Position numbers and translations under genes: made by a program. A DNA stretch of 64,000 nt from CAWIUB01 sp963839995 (GTDB taxonomy: Bacteria > Actinomycetota > Actinomycetes > Mycobacteriales > Jatrophihabitantaceae): the NCBI GenBank assembly GCA_963839995.1, contig CAWIXH010000006.1, forward strand, positions 186,001 through 250,000, given 5' to 3'. Positions 1 to 9,645 of this stretch are shown one piece after another (position 1 is the stretch's first letter; each line of letters starts with the position of its first letter). Below the pieces are notes generated by a model. The model saw only the letters and a program-made list of their open reading frames with translations, was not told the origin of the DNA and did not search any database.

Positions 1-244
1 CGTCGACCACGATGAACCGGCCGAGGCCGTGCCGGGTGCGATGCTGATCGCGCGCCGGGGCACGCGACACTTCTTCAGCAATCCGTTCGGCGAGCCCGCG
101 CGGGTGCTCGGCATTTGGTCGCCCGCCGCCGCCGGCGTCGAGTTTATGCGGGCGATCGGGGCCGCGCTGCCCGCCAGCGGGCCGCCCGACCCTGAGTTAC
201 TGCGTGAGCTGTACGAGCAGCACGGCAGCCGGCTGGACCCGTAG
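1..244 (+). CDS. Cupin-domain protein, C-terminal part (truncated by window edge)
   Basis: The reading frame enters at base 2 and ends with TAG at 242-244, so only about 80 C-terminal residues are visible. The pattern (acidic stretch, then GAMLIARRGTRHFF and NPFGEPARVLGIWSP) resembles the second half of a small cupin beta-barrel, in which a pre-barrel Gly/Pro turn is followed by the 'his-phe' strand. The stop codon overlaps the GTG of the next gene by one base (TAGTG), so the two are probably co-translated. The substrate cannot be inferred. The cupin assignment rests on fold-like spacing rather than a clear metal-binding motif. Confidence 0.5.
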   Translation, partial: VDHDEPAEAVPGAMLIARRGTRHFFSNPFGEPARVLGIWSPAAAGVEFMRAIGAALPASGPPDPELLRELYEQHGSRLDP

Positions 245-1065
245 TGGCCGACCAGGCAAAGCTCAACGCCGTCGGCGTCACGCGCCGCGAGATCGACGCC
301 GCTGCGACGCGACGGGCCAACCGGCGCTGGTGGGACGCGGACGCCGACGACTACCAGGCCCTGCACGGGGAGTTCCTCGGCGTCGCGGACTTCGTCTGGT
401 CGCCGGAGCGGCTGCGCGAGGCTGACGTCGGCCTGCTCGGGCCCGTCTCGGGTCGTCGCGTCCTCGAGGTGGGATGTGGCGCGGCGATGTGCTCACGCTG
501 GCTGGCGTCAAAGAGCGCACGGCCGGTGGCGTTCGACCTGTCCGCGGGAATGTTGCGCCACGCTTCTGCCAGCGCTCGGGCCACGGGCATCGACGTGCCC
601 CTCGTCCAGGCCGACGCGCAGGACCTGCCCTTCGCGACCGACGCATTCGACATCGCGTTCACCGCCTTCGGCGCGGTGCCGTTCGTCGGTGACTCGGCCC
701 GGGTGATGCGCGAGGTCGCCCGCGTGCTGCGTCCCGGCGGGCGGTGGGTGTTCGCCACCAGCCACCCGATCCGCTGGGTCTTCCCCGACGACCCGGGTCC
801 CGAAGGACTCACTGCCACCATGCCGTACTTCGACCGCACGCCGTACGTGGAGTTCGACGGGGCCGGCGAGGCGACCTACGTCGAGCACCACCGCACGCTC
901 GGCGACCGGGTCCGCGAGATCGCTGCTGCCGGGTTCCGGCTGATCGATGTCATCGAGCCCGAGTGGCCCGCCGACCTGACGGACGAATGGGGGCAGTGGT
1001 CACCGCTGCGGGGCGCGATCCTGCCCGGCACCGCGATCTACGTCTGCGAGCTCTCCGTCGTCTGA
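244..1065 (+). CDS. Class I SAM-dependent methyltransferase
   Basis: A 273-residue cytoplasmic protein with a Rossmann methyltransferase core. Motif I (VLEVGCGAA, about residues 73-81) binds S-adenosylmethionine, the acidic end of strand 2 is FDLS (97-100), and the post-motif LRPGGRWVFATSHP follows strand 4. The N-terminal segment with WSPERLREADVGLLG is typical of an actinobacterial subgroup of unknown substrate. The GTG start at 244 overlaps the stop of the upstream cupin gene, suggesting an operon. The last 66 bases overlap the 3' end of the convergent DUF3068 gene. Methyl acceptor unknown. Confidence 0.85.
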   Translation: MADQAKLNAVGVTRREIDAAATRRANRRWWDADADDYQALHGEFLGVADFVWSPERLREADVGLLGPVSGRRVLEVGCGAAMCSRWLASKSARPVAFDLSAGMLRHASASARATGIDVPLVQADAQDLPFATDAFDIAFTAFGAVPFVGDSARVMREVARVLRPGGRWVFATSHPIRWVFPDDPGPEGLTATMPYFDRTPYVEFDGAGEATYVEHHRTLGDRVREIAAAGFRLIDVIEPEWPADLTDEWGQWSPLRGAILPGTAIYVCELSVV

Positions 1066-1962
1066 ACGCCGTCCACGCGCGAGCAGCAACCCACCGACGA
1101 TCGCCAACAGCCCGAGAACCAGCAGCCCGAGCGGTATCCACCACCGGACCAGATTGATCTTGTCCATCTGCGACTTAGCGTAATTCGCTTGCGATTTCAC
1201 GGTCGCGTCATTGAAGACCAATGTCCCGCTGAACGCGATCGTGCCGCCCTGCGCGAACTTTTGCTCAATCTTCTCCGATCCCTTTACGATCACTCCGGTC
1301 GTCGGCTCCACCCAGACTGTTCGTACGTTGGAGTACGTACCCGGTATCAAGCCTTGGATCTTGATCGGGCTCGCCGGCACGTTCTGGCCGAACTTATAGA
1401 CTGTCAGGCCGTCCAGCTTCTCCGTGTCTTGGTAGGACATCGGGTATGCCTTCCCGAGAACAGTGTCAAAGAAGGGGTACGTGGTCTTCTTCGTGGCGAT
1501 CGGGAACGTGTATCCGAGACCTTCATGCACGATGCTCTTGTCGCCGTTGACATTTGCTCCGAAGCGGCTGCCGTTGGCCACCGCTAGCCCGGATCGCCTC
1601 CCGAAAGCGATCCGATCGGTTGTCCGCTGAATGAACGTCGGGTCTGTGGCCACGGGACAGCCAGCAGCATTGTCACCTGCGCCCTTGCTCGCCCGCAGAC
1701 ACAACACCTCGTCATACACGGCGACGTTCGCGGTACCGGCCTTGCTGTCACCAGTCACCGTCCGCGTAGCAACCACGTGGACCGCCTGCACCCGCTGGGC
1801 CGCCAGAACCAACACCTGGCTGTCGGCCTCGGCGATGGTCGTTCGGTTGATGTCTAATGGCACCTTAACGAGGGTCGAGGCTAGCCCCCACTTCAGAACC
1901 GGCGCTGCTACGACGAGCACCAGACCAAGTATGGCGAGCACGATTCCGCCGACTCGGCGCAC
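1000..1962 (-). CDS. DUF3068 (PorA-like) membrane-anchored protein
   Basis: A 320-residue envelope protein with one N-terminal hydrophobic segment (residues 5-30), a large extracytoplasmic middle, and a second membrane segment near residues 275-298 followed by a basic tail. This layout, plus conserved blocks such as TYPFFD and YPMSYQDTEKLDGL, matches the DUF3068 family of Actinobacteria, annotated as PorA-like. Function is not established. GTG start with an AGGAGGAA ribosome site just upstream. Its 3' end overlaps the convergent methyltransferase by 66 bases. It lies downstream of the fasciclin lipoprotein on the same strand, 43 bases away. Confidence 0.8.
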   Translation of the reverse strand: MRRVGGIVLAILGLVLVVAAPVLKWGLASTLVKVPLDINRTTIAEADSQVLVLAAQRVQAVHVVATRTVTGDSKAGTANVAVYDEVLCLRASKGAGDNAAGCPVATDPTFIQRTTDRIAFGRRSGLAVANGSRFGANVNGDKSIVHEGLGYTFPIATKKTTYPFFDTVLGKAYPMSYQDTEKLDGLTVYKFGQNVPASPIKIQGLIPGTYSNVRTVWVEPTTGVIVKGSEKIEQKFAQGGTIAFSGTLVFNDATVKSQANYAKSQMDKINLVRWWIPLGLLVLGLLAIVGGLLLARGRRSDDGELADVDRGAGQDRAPQR

Positions 1963-2005
1963 GCTTTCCTCCTGCCGCAGTGTCGCTGCGAATCTTCTCG
2001 CTCTG

Positions 2006-2653
2006 CTAGGCGGGTGGGTGCAGGACAGTATCGATGATGTAGATCACGGCGTTCTTGGTCTTGAAGCCACCACACAAGATATGCGCCGTGCCGTTGATCA
2101 CATAGTTGTCACCACTGCCGGTGATCGTAAGCTTCTGCCCTTCGAGCGTCACGTGTGTGCCGGGAAGCTGATCCTTGGTGATCTCTGTGCCCAGCACGTG
2201 ATACTTGAGCGTCGCGACAAGCTGCGGCTTCTTCGATGGGTCCGTCAGCAACGACTGGAGCAGTCCCGCCGGTTCCTTCGTGAACGCCTGGTCCGTCGGC
2301 GTAAACACGGTGAGCGCCGGTGCCGCATTCAGCGTTGGCACGAGTCCCGCAGCGGTAGCTGCAGTGATCACATTCTTGAGGAACGGCACACCCGCCGCCA
2401 CCGTGCCGACGGGAGCCTGCACGGCCGGGGCAACGAGCGCATCGGTCAGTCCCAGCTGGGCGCACCCAGGGCCAAAAAGGCCACCTGTGCTCGCTGGCGA
2501 CGACGCCGCTGTCGTGGCTTCGGCACTCGCAGAAGATGAACCTGAGGTCGCTGCTGACGAAGCGGAGCCGGACTTGCTAGAGCTACTGCACGCCGCGAGC
2601 CCTACCGTAAGGATGGCCAGACCCGCGAGGACAAGACCGCTGCGTCGATGCAT
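2006..2653 (-). CDS. Fasciclin (FAS1) domain lipoprotein
   Basis: A 215-residue protein with a lipoprotein signal peptide (lipobox LAAC, acylated Cys about residue 22), a Ser/Ala-rich linker, and one FAS1 domain over roughly residues 70-212. The FAS1 signature blocks are visible: TVFTPTDQAF (H1-type box) and LKYHVLG (H2-type box). Related mycobacterial proteins are MPT70/MPT83. Expected to sit on the outer face of the membrane in adhesion or cell-surface interactions; the ligand is unknown. ATG start with a GGAGGAAGG ribosome site. Probably transcribed with the downstream DUF3068 gene. Confidence 0.88.
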   Translation of the reverse strand: MHRRSGLVLAGLAILTVGLAACSSSSKSGSASSAATSGSSSASAEATTAASSPASTGGLFGPGCAQLGLTDALVAPAVQAPVGTVAAGVPFLKNVITAATAAGLVPTLNAAPALTVFTPTDQAFTKEPAGLLQSLLTDPSKKPQLVATLKYHVLGTEITKDQLPGTHVTLEGQKLTITGSGDNYVINGTAHILCGGFKTKNAVIYIIDTVLHPPA

Positions 2654-2928
2654 GGTTGGCCTTCCTCCGGAACTCGACTGTCTCTGTCATTCGGTCAGAC
2701 CGAACGATTTAGTGCAATCGAACGACGCTTAATGTTACGCGGCCGTAACCGAAGATAGCCGGGCGGCCGACTACCACGACCTGAGAACCCCTGCACTGAA
2801 CGAGGAGCGACGTCGGTACCGGCGGCCAGCTGGCCGGCTAGGACATCAACAGGCGCTTACACTCATTGCGACGCCGCAGACCCGGCCGGTAGGCGTCACG
2901 GGGCCCGTTTCGGGCAGGGGGTGGCTGA

Positions 2929-5900
2929 GTGACCGCTGCGGCGACGACGAGCGCTGCACCGCCGCACACGGTCGCCGGTTGGCACGAGCAGCTGGCGATC
3001 TGGACCGGACGGTTGGTCACCTACGCGGCCATCTGGTCGCTGATCAGCATCCCGCTGCGCGCGTTCACGTGGACGGACTGGGTGGACGAGGCGTTCGGCC
3101 TGGTGAACATCCCGCCGGACCCGAGCTTGTTCACGATCGTGCTGCTGTTCGTGCTGGGCAGTGCGCTCAGGCGCCGGATCCGGTTCGCCATGTGGGTGGT
3201 GTTCGCCTTCCAGGCGATCGCGGTGCTCATCGCGGTGGTGATCGCCGCCGCACTGCTCTTCAGCGACAAGGTAGACGTCGACACCCAGGGCGCAGCGACC
3301 AAAGACCTCCGCGTCGGTCTGCTGCTGTTCGAGGGTGCGGTTGGTGTCGTGCTGTGCGTGCTGTTCATCAAGGCCCGGGCGGCATTCCCCGCTCGCCTGG
3401 TGCGCGGCTCCCGGATACGTGCGCTCGCGGTGCTGGTGGGTGGTATCGCCACGTCCGCCGTGGTCGCGATCTCGCTCACCGAGGCGTTCCCGCGCGATCT
3501 CAAGCCAGGTTGGCAGCGCGTCGCCTGGCCACTTCGCGCAGCGATCGGCCAGCTGCCGGACGAGCACAGCTCCGTGTTCGGTGGCCATCACGGACACCAT
3601 TGGATCGCCGCGCTCGCCGGCGTGATCTCAGCGGCCGCCCTGATCGGCGCCGCGATCGTGTTCCTGCGCTCCGCACGCGCCAAGCAGTTCGTCGAAGCCC
3701 AGGACGAACTGGAGCTCCGCCGGCTGATTCTGGAGAGCGGCGAACGCGACTCGCTCGGCTACTTCGCCACCCGGCGGGACAAGTCGGTGATCTTCTCCCC
3801 CGATCGACGAGCAGCGCTGACCTACCGTGTCATGGCCTCGGTCAGCCTGGCGAGCGCGGATCCCCTCGGCCACGTCGGGTCGTGGCCCGCCGCGATCGAA
3901 GCGTGGCTGGCCGAAGCCCGCAACTACGGCTGGTACCCAGCGGCGCTGTCGGCCAGCGAAGAGGGTGCCGCCGCATATGTTGCAGCCGGGCTGCGGGCCA
4001 TGTCCCTCGGCGACGAGGCGATCATCGACGTCCACATCTTCACGCTGGCCGGCCCGACGATGGCGCCGGTGCGCCGAGCCGTCGAGCGGGTGCGACGGGC
4101 CGGGTACACGGTCGAGGTCGCGCGGCACGCCGATCTGGGGACGGAGGAGCTCACCCGGCTGTCCGGGCTGGCCGACGCGTGGCGCAGCGACGGCGACGAG
4201 CGCGGCTTCTCGATGGCGCTGAGCCGGTTGGCCGATCCCGCCGACGGGCGATGCGTGGCCGTCCTGGCCCGGGACGCTGAAGGCGCGTTGCGCGGCATCC
4301 TGTCGTTCGTTCCGTGGGGCGTGCGTGGTCTGTCCCTCGACCTGATGCGACGCGACCGGGCCGCGGAGAACGGGCTCACCGAGTTCATGGTGGCCGGGCT
4401 GATCGAGGCCTGCCCGGACCTCGGCGTGCGCCAGGTCTCGCTCAACTTCGCCATGTTCCGCGGCATCTTCAACGCCTGCGAGCGGGTGGGCGCAGGGCCC
4501 GTGACGCGAGTGACCGGCGCGGTGCTCGGGGTGGCGTCGCGGTTCTGGCAGCTGGAGAGCCTGTACCGGTCGAACGCGAAGTACTTGCCTCGATGGGTCC
4601 CCCGCTTCATGTGCCATCACCCGTCCACGAGCATCGTGCGCACCGCGATCGCCGCCGGGATGGCCGAAGGATTCCTGCCGGCGCCTGACCCGATGGCGCC
4701 GCGCGACCCGATGCAGACGGTCGGGTGGCACGGATATGAGAACGTGCCGTTCGCCGAGGCGGCGATCGCCCAGGCCGAGGAGCTGCTGCGCCCGGCGCGT
4801 CCCGTCCAGCGGCTGACCGAACAGGAGCGGGTACGCCGGGGGAAGATCGACGACCTGGCCAGCGCCGGTGTTCCCGCCTACCCGGTGAACGTCGCGCGCA
4901 CACACAGCCTGGCGCAGGTGCGGGCGGCCCACCCGGACCTCGCCGCGGACGAGCACACCGGCGAGCAGGTGTCGGTCACCGGCCGGGTTCGCGCGGTACG
5001 CAACTTCGGCGGTCTGCTGTTCGCCGTGCTGCAGGACGAGGCGAGCCGGCTACAGGTCATGCTCACCGACGAGCGCGCTGGGCACGATGCCGTCGCGCTG
5101 TGGCAGCGCACGGTCGACCTCGGCGACTACGTCAGCGTCACCGGCGAGGTAGTCACCAGCCGCCGCGGCGAGCTGTCGGTGCTGGCGAGTGAATGGACGA
5201 TGGCCGCCAAATGCCTCCGACCCGTGCCCACCGAACGGGTCGGTCTCGTCGACCCAGACGCCCGGGTGCGCCAGCGCTACCTCGACCTGATCGTCAACGC
5301 CGACACCCGGGCGCTGATGACGAGCCGCAGCATGACGGTGCGGGCGCTGCGCGACGGTTTCGAGCGGCGCGGCTTCGCCGAGGTCGAGACGCCGATGCTG
5401 CAGACCGTCCACGGCGGCGCCAACGCCCGTCCCTTCCTCACCCACATCAACGCCTACGACACAAACCTGTACCTGCGCATCGCGCCGGAGCTGTTCCTCA
5501 AGCGGTTGTGCGTGGGCGGCATGGCCAAGGTGTTCGAGCTCAACCGCAACTTCCGCAACGAGGGAGCGGACGCGACGCACAACCCCGAGTTCACGTCGCT
5601 CGAGGCCTATCAGGCCTGGGCCGATTACCACGTCATGCGCGACCTGACCCGCGAGCTGATCCTCGAGGTGGCCACTGCGGTCCACGGTCGGCCGATCGCC
5701 CGGCGGCCTGGCGACGACGGCACCTTCGTCGAGGTCGACCTGAGCGGGTCCTGGCCCACCATCCCGGTGTACGAGGCGGTCAGCCAGGCGTGTGGGGTCG
5801 AGCTCGCGCCGGACACCGCCCCGGAGAAGGTCCGGGCCGTCTGCGAGCACCAGGGGGTGCGCGTGCACCCCAAGCCCACCGCCGGCGCGATGATCATGGA

Positions 5901-6303
5901 ACTGTACGACGAGCTGGTCGAAGGTCAGACGCTCGCGCCGACCTTCTACACCGATTTCCCGCTGGAGTCCTCACCGCTCACCCGCGTCCACCGCGAGGAT
6001 CCACGGCTGTCCGAGCGGTGGGATCTGGTCGCGTTCGGTGCCGAGATCGGCACCGCGTACTCCGAGCTGATCGACCCGATCGACCAGCGCGAACGGCTCA
6101 CCACGCAGTCGATGCTGGCAGCTGCGGGCGACCCCGAGGCCATGCAGATCGACGAGTCATTCCTGACCGCGCTTGAGTACGCCATGCCCCCGACCGGCGG
6201 GCTGGGCCTCGGCGTCGACAGGCTGGTCATGATGCTCACCGGCACCAGCATCCGCTCCACGCTGGCGTTCCCGTTCGTCCGCCCCGAGCCCGGACTCGGC
6301 TGA
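2929..6303 (+). CDS. lysX: Bifunctional lysylphosphatidylglycerol synthetase / lysyl-tRNA synthetase LysX
   Basis: A 1124-residue fusion protein. Residues about 25-245 contain roughly six membrane helices; 255-560 match the MprF/DUF2156 aminoacyl-transferase domain (for example the FMVAGLIEA region); about 670-770 form an OB-fold anticodon domain; 790-1120 are a class II lysyl-tRNA synthetase core with motif 2 (FRNEGADATHNPEFTSLEAY) and motif 3 (GLGLGVDRLVMMLTG). The protein charges tRNA-Lys and transfers lysine to phosphatidylglycerol, lowering membrane negative charge and giving resistance to cationic peptides, as described for mycobacterial LysX. GTG start preceded by a G-rich ribosome site at 2912-2921. 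It stands alone, with convergent Uma2 gene 20 bases downstream. A separate housekeeping lysS would be expected elsewhere. Confidence 0.95.
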   Translation: MTAAATTSAAPPHTVAGWHEQLAIWTGRLVTYAAIWSLISIPLRAFTWTDWVDEAFGLVNIPPDPSLFTIVLLFVLGSALRRRIRFAMWVVFAFQAIAVLIAVVIAAALLFSDKVDVDTQGAATKDLRVGLLLFEGAVGVVLCVLFIKARAAFPARLVRGSRIRALAVLVGGIATSAVVAISLTEAFPRDLKPGWQRVAWPLRAAIGQLPDEHSSVFGGHHGHHWIAALAGVISAAALIGAAIVFLRSARAKQFVEAQDELELRRLILESGERDSLGYFATRRDKSVIFSPDRRAALTYRVMASVSLASADPLGHVGSWPAAIEAWLAEARNYGWYPAALSASEEGAAAYVAAGLRAMSLGDEAIIDVHIFTLAGPTMAPVRRAVERVRRAGYTVEVARHADLGTEELTRLSGLADAWRSDGDERGFSMALSRLADPADGRCVAVLARDAEGALRGILSFVPWGVRGLSLDLMRRDRAAENGLTEFMVAGLIEACPDLGVRQVSLNFAMFRGIFNACERVGAGPVTRVTGAVLGVASRFWQLESLYRSNAKYLPRWVPRFMCHHPSTSIVRTAIAAGMAEGFLPAPDPMAPRDPMQTVGWHGYENVPFAEAAIAQAEELLRPARPVQRLTEQERVRRGKIDDLASAGVPAYPVNVARTHSLAQVRAAHPDLAADEHTGEQVSVTGRVRAVRNFGGLLFAVLQDEASRLQVMLTDERAGHDAVALWQRTVDLGDYVSVTGEVVTSRRGELSVLASEWTMAAKCLRPVPTERVGLVDPDARVRQRYLDLIVNADTRALMTSRSMTVRALRDGFERRGFAEVETPMLQTVHGGANARPFLTHINAYDTNLYLRIAPELFLKRLCVGGMAKVFELNRNFRNEGADATHNPEFTSLEAYQAWADYHVMRDLTRELILEVATAVHGRPIARRPGDDGTFVEVDLSGSWPTIPVYEAVSQACGVELAPDTAPEKVRAVCEHQGVRVHPKPTAGAMIMELYDELVEGQTLAPTFYTDFPLESSPLTRVHREDPRLSERWDLVAFGAEIGTAYSELIDPIDQRERLTTQSMLAAAGDPEAMQIDESFLTALEYAMPPTGGLGLGVDRLVMMLTGTSIRSTLAFPFVRPEPGLG

Positions 6304-6323
6304 GCCGTTCTGGCCGATCGATC

Positions 6324-6893
6324 TCAGGGTCGCAGGCCGGCGACCAGCTCCGCGGGCACAACCCGCACCGGGAACGGCCGCTCCGCATCGAACGCCTGGT
6401 CGCCGAGGACGTGCGCGACCTGCCGGTACTCAGCGGCGCCGAGCTCGAACGCCGTCAACGACGGTTGCTCCGGGTTGGGGTCGACGAGCCAGAACGACTC
6501 AACGCCCAGCCGTGCGTACACGGCCCTCTTCAGGCTGGCGTCGCTGATCCGGCTCGTCGGCGAGATCACCTCGACGGCTAGCACCGGCGCCTTCGGCAGG
6601 TTCTTGAGCGTCAGGTCCACGTACCGGGCGACTAGCACGTCCGGTTGGTATTCGTTGAACGCATCCGGTCGCACCCCGAATGGCGCGCCGATCACTCGCA
6701 GCTCGCGTGGGCAGGCGGCGCGCAGGATGCCGTACAGCGTGTACGCCACCTCCTGGTGCGGCCAGCCAGGTGCCGGGCTCACGAGCAGCGCCCCGTCGAC
6801 CAGCTCGTAACGGCGCCCGTCATCGGGCATCGTCTCGAGATCCGTGACGGTGTACGGCCGCTCGACGTCCGCTTGCGTCGTCATGGCTGCCAT
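6324..6893 (-). CDS. Uma2 family (DUF820) PD-(D/E)XK nuclease-like protein
   Basis: A 189-residue protein of the Uma2 family, with the YELVDGALLVSPAPGWPHQ opening, the conserved QPDVLVAR strand, the EVISPTSR motif and the VYARLGVESFWLVDP block. The fold is that of restriction-endonuclease-like enzymes, and the family is often multi-copy in Actinobacteria and Cyanobacteria; no biological substrate is established. The first ATG is chosen because GAGGAGGGA lies six bases upstream; an alternative ATG is three codons in. It follows polA by 52 bases on the same strand and could be co-transcribed with it. Confidence 0.88.
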   Translation of the reverse strand: MAAMTTQADVERPYTVTDLETMPDDGRRYELVDGALLVSPAPGWPHQEVAYTLYGILRAACPRELRVIGAPFGVRPDAFNEYQPDVLVARYVDLTLKNLPKAPVLAVEVISPTSRISDASLKRAVYARLGVESFWLVDPNPEQPSLTAFELGAAEYRQVAHVLGDQAFDAERPFPVRVVPAELVAGLRP

Positions 6894-6945
6894 GGTGCTC
6901 CCTCCTCGTCATGCGGCCAAGCCTGCCGAGGGGTACCGACAGTTT

Positions 6946-9633
6946 TCAGTGGGCGGCTTCGTGCCAGTTCAGGCCGACGCCGATGGAGACGTCCAACGGA
7001 ACGTCCAGCGCGTACGCCGACCCCATCTCGCGCCGCACCAGCTCCTCGACCACGCCCTGTTCGCGAGGAGCGATCTCGAGGACGAGCTCGTCGTGCACCT
7101 GCAGCAGCAGCCGTGACCGCAGCCCCGCCTCGACCAGGGCGCGGTGCAGCCCCAGCATCGCGACCTTGATGATGTCGGCGGCACTGCCCTGGATCGGCGC
7201 GTTGAGGGCCATCCGCTCGGCCATCTCGCGGCGCTGGCGGTTGTCGCTGGTGAGGTCGGGCAGGTACCGGCGCCGGCCCATGATCGTCTCGGTGTAGCCG
7301 GTCTGTCGGGCGTCGTCGACCACCGAACGCAGGTAGTCGCGCAGGCCGCCGAACCGGGCGAAGTACGCGTCCATCTGGCCACGCGCCTCATCCGGGGTGA
7401 TCTTGAGCTGTTGGGCCAACCCGAACGGCGACAGGCCGTAGGCCAGCCCGTAGGACATCGCCTTGACCCGGCGGCGCAGCTCGGGGTCGATCTGCTCGGA
7501 CGGCAGGTTGAACGCGCGCGACGCGACGAAGGTATGCATGTCCTCGCCCGTGGTGAACGCCTCGATCAGTCCGGCGTCGCGGGATAAGTGCGCCATGATG
7601 CGCATCTCGATCTGGCTATAGTCGGCCGTCATCAGCGACTCGTAGCCGACGCCGACGGTGAACGCCTCCCGGATTCGCCGGCCCTCGGCGGTGCGCACGG
7701 GGATGTTCTGCAGGTTGGGGTCGGTGGACGACAACCGCCCGGTCGCCGCGATCGTCTGGTTGAACGTCGTGTGGATCCGGCCACCGTCGTCGATCAGCGG
7801 CAGCAGCGAGTCGACTACGGTCTTGAGCCGGGCCACCTCACGATGGCGCAGCAGGTGCTCGAGCACCGGGTGCTGCGTTTGCTCGTAGAGAGCGGCCAGC
7901 GAGTCGGCGTCGGTGGTGTACCCGGTCTTGATGCGCTTCGTCTTGGGTAGCTTGAACTGGTCGAAGAGGATCTCCTGCAGTTGCTTGGGCGAGCCGAGGT
8001 TGAACGGCCGGCCGACGACTGAGTACGCGTCTTCCTCGACGGACTTCACGGCCGCACCGAGCTCGCTCTGCAGCGCGAGCAGGTGATCGGTGTCGGCGGC
8101 GATGCCGACCGCCTCCATGTCGGCCAGCACGAACGTCAGCGGCAGCTCCATGTCGGCCAGCAGCCGCGTGGCGCCCCGCTCGTCGAGGTCGCCGTCGAGC
8201 GCGTCGGCGAGATCGCGGATCGCGGATGCCCGAACGGTCTCGACCTCGGCTAGAGCGTCGTCCGCCTCATCGACGCCTCCGTCCAGCGTGAGCTGCCCGG
8301 ACTCCTCAACGTTCGCCCGTAGCTCACGGTGCAGGTAACGCAGCGCGAGGTCGGCCAGGTCGAACGAACGCTGGCCCGGCAGCGCGAGATAGGCGGCGAG
8401 CTGGGTGTCGGTCGCGACGCCCGCTAGCGTCCAGCCGCGCTGGCGAAGCGCGAGCACAGGACCTTTGACGTCGTGGACGGCTTTCGGCACCGACGTGTCA
8501 GCCAACCAGGCGGCGATCGGCTTCTCGTCCTGCTCACCCAGCTGATCGGGCTCGAGGAAACCCGCCGCGCCATCGGCGGCGGCCAGTGCGACACCCGTCA
8601 GCGACCCCGTGCCTCGCCCCCACGTGCCCCGGAACGCGACGCCGACCCGACGGCCGTCGCGTGCATGTTCGTCGAGCCACCCCGCCACGTCGTCCGGGCC
8701 GAGGCGCGTCGTGGCGATGTCGAAGCCCTCCTCGGCCTCCGGCTCGGTCGCCGTCAACGCGAACAGGCGCTCCCGCAGCACGCGGAATTGTAGGTTGTCG
8801 AACAGGGTGTGCACTCGTTCGCGATCCCAGGGCTGTCGCCGCAGCGAGGCCAGGTCGATCTCGAGAGATACGTCGCGCACCAGCTCGGTGAGCCGCCGGT
8901 TGCGAATGACGCCAGCGAGGTGCTCGCGCAGTGCGTCGCCGACCTTGCCCTTGACGGTGTCGACGCGCTCGACCAGAGCGTCCAGCGAGCCATAATCACG
9001 GATCCACTTAGCTGCCGTCTTCTCCCCCACGCCGGGGATGCCTGGCAGGTTGTCGCTCGGGTCGCCGCGCAGGGCCGCGAAGTCCGGGTATTGCGCGGGC
9101 GAGAGGTTGTACTTGGTTTCGACCTCCTCCGGCGTGAACCGGGTCAGGTCGCTGACTCCACGGCGCGGGTAGAGCACCGTGACGTGATTGTTCACCAGCT
9201 GCAGGCAGTCGCGATCGCCGGTGCAGATCAGCGTGTCCATGCCCTCGGCGTCGGCCCGGGTGGTGATGGTGGCGATGACGTCGTCGGCCTCGTAGCCCTC
9301 GACCTCGAGCGTCGGGATGTGCAGCGCATCGAGCACCTCGCGGATCAGCGACAGCTGTGCGGCGAAGTCCGGCGGCGTCTCGGCGCGGCCCGCCTTGTAC
9401 TCGACGTAGGCCTCGGTGCGGAACGTGTGGCGCGAGACGTCGAAGGCCACCCCGATATGTGTCGGCTCCTCGTCGCGCAGCAGGTTGACCAGCATGGAGG
9501 TGAAGCCGAACACGCCGCTTGTCGGCTGGCCCGTCGTCGTGGACATCTCCACTTCGCGCAGCGCGTAGAACGCCCGGTAGGCCAGCGAGTGCCCGTCGAG
9601 GAGAAGGAGACGTGCGTTGCTCGACTCACTCAC
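6946..9633 (-). CDS. polA: DNA polymerase I
   Basis: An 895-residue family A DNA polymerase for Okazaki-fragment processing and repair synthesis. Residues about 8-310 form the 5'-3' (flap) nuclease with the GDRDCLQLV and GIPGVGEKTA motifs. The middle (about 310-510) is the remnant of the 3'-5' exonuclease, but the DxE metal site is not recognisable (VGVAFRGTWG occupies the first motif), so proofreading is probably absent, as in other actinobacterial PolA. Polymerase motifs A (ADYSQIEMRIMAHLS), B (RRVKAMSYGLAYG) and C (LQVHDELVLE) are intact. GTG start with no ribosome site; the TAGACT box six bases upstream suggests leaderless expression. Confidence 0.97.
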   Translation of the reverse strand: MSESSNARLLLLDGHSLAYRAFYALREVEMSTTTGQPTSGVFGFTSMLVNLLRDEEPTHIGVAFDVSRHTFRTEAYVEYKAGRAETPPDFAAQLSLIREVLDALHIPTLEVEGYEADDVIATITTRADAEGMDTLICTGDRDCLQLVNNHVTVLYPRRGVSDLTRFTPEEVETKYNLSPAQYPDFAALRGDPSDNLPGIPGVGEKTAAKWIRDYGSLDALVERVDTVKGKVGDALREHLAGVIRNRRLTELVRDVSLEIDLASLRRQPWDRERVHTLFDNLQFRVLRERLFALTATEPEAEEGFDIATTRLGPDDVAGWLDEHARDGRRVGVAFRGTWGRGTGSLTGVALAAADGAAGFLEPDQLGEQDEKPIAAWLADTSVPKAVHDVKGPVLALRQRGWTLAGVATDTQLAAYLALPGQRSFDLADLALRYLHRELRANVEESGQLTLDGGVDEADDALAEVETVRASAIRDLADALDGDLDERGATRLLADMELPLTFVLADMEAVGIAADTDHLLALQSELGAAVKSVEEDAYSVVGRPFNLGSPKQLQEILFDQFKLPKTKRIKTGYTTDADSLAALYEQTQHPVLEHLLRHREVARLKTVVDSLLPLIDDGGRIHTTFNQTIAATGRLSSTDPNLQNIPVRTAEGRRIREAFTVGVGYESLMTADYSQIEMRIMAHLSRDAGLIEAFTTGEDMHTFVASRAFNLPSEQIDPELRRRVKAMSYGLAYGLSPFGLAQQLKITPDEARGQMDAYFARFGGLRDYLRSVVDDARQTGYTETIMGRRRYLPDLTSDNRQRREMAERMALNAPIQGSAADIIKVAMLGLHRALVEAGLRSRLLLQVHDELVLEIAPREQGVVEELVRREMGSAYALDVPLDVSIGVGLNWHEAAH

Positions 9634-9645
9634 AACGCGAGTCTA
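9634..9645 (-). promoter_or_regulatory. Candidate -10 box of polA, leaderless arrangement
   Basis: Reading on the minus strand, TAGACT is followed by exactly six bases and then the polA GTG. Actinobacterial leaderless transcripts commonly show TAnnnT six to seven bases before a start codon that is itself the transcription start. No Shine-Dalgarno sequence precedes this start. The same geometry occurs at pyk and both L,D-transpeptidase genes in this window. Confidence 0.5.

Noticed and set aside
2929..6303. LysX as two genes (mprF-like and lysS) joined by error
   Set aside because: The fusion with this length and domain order is the normal actinobacterial LysX architecture.
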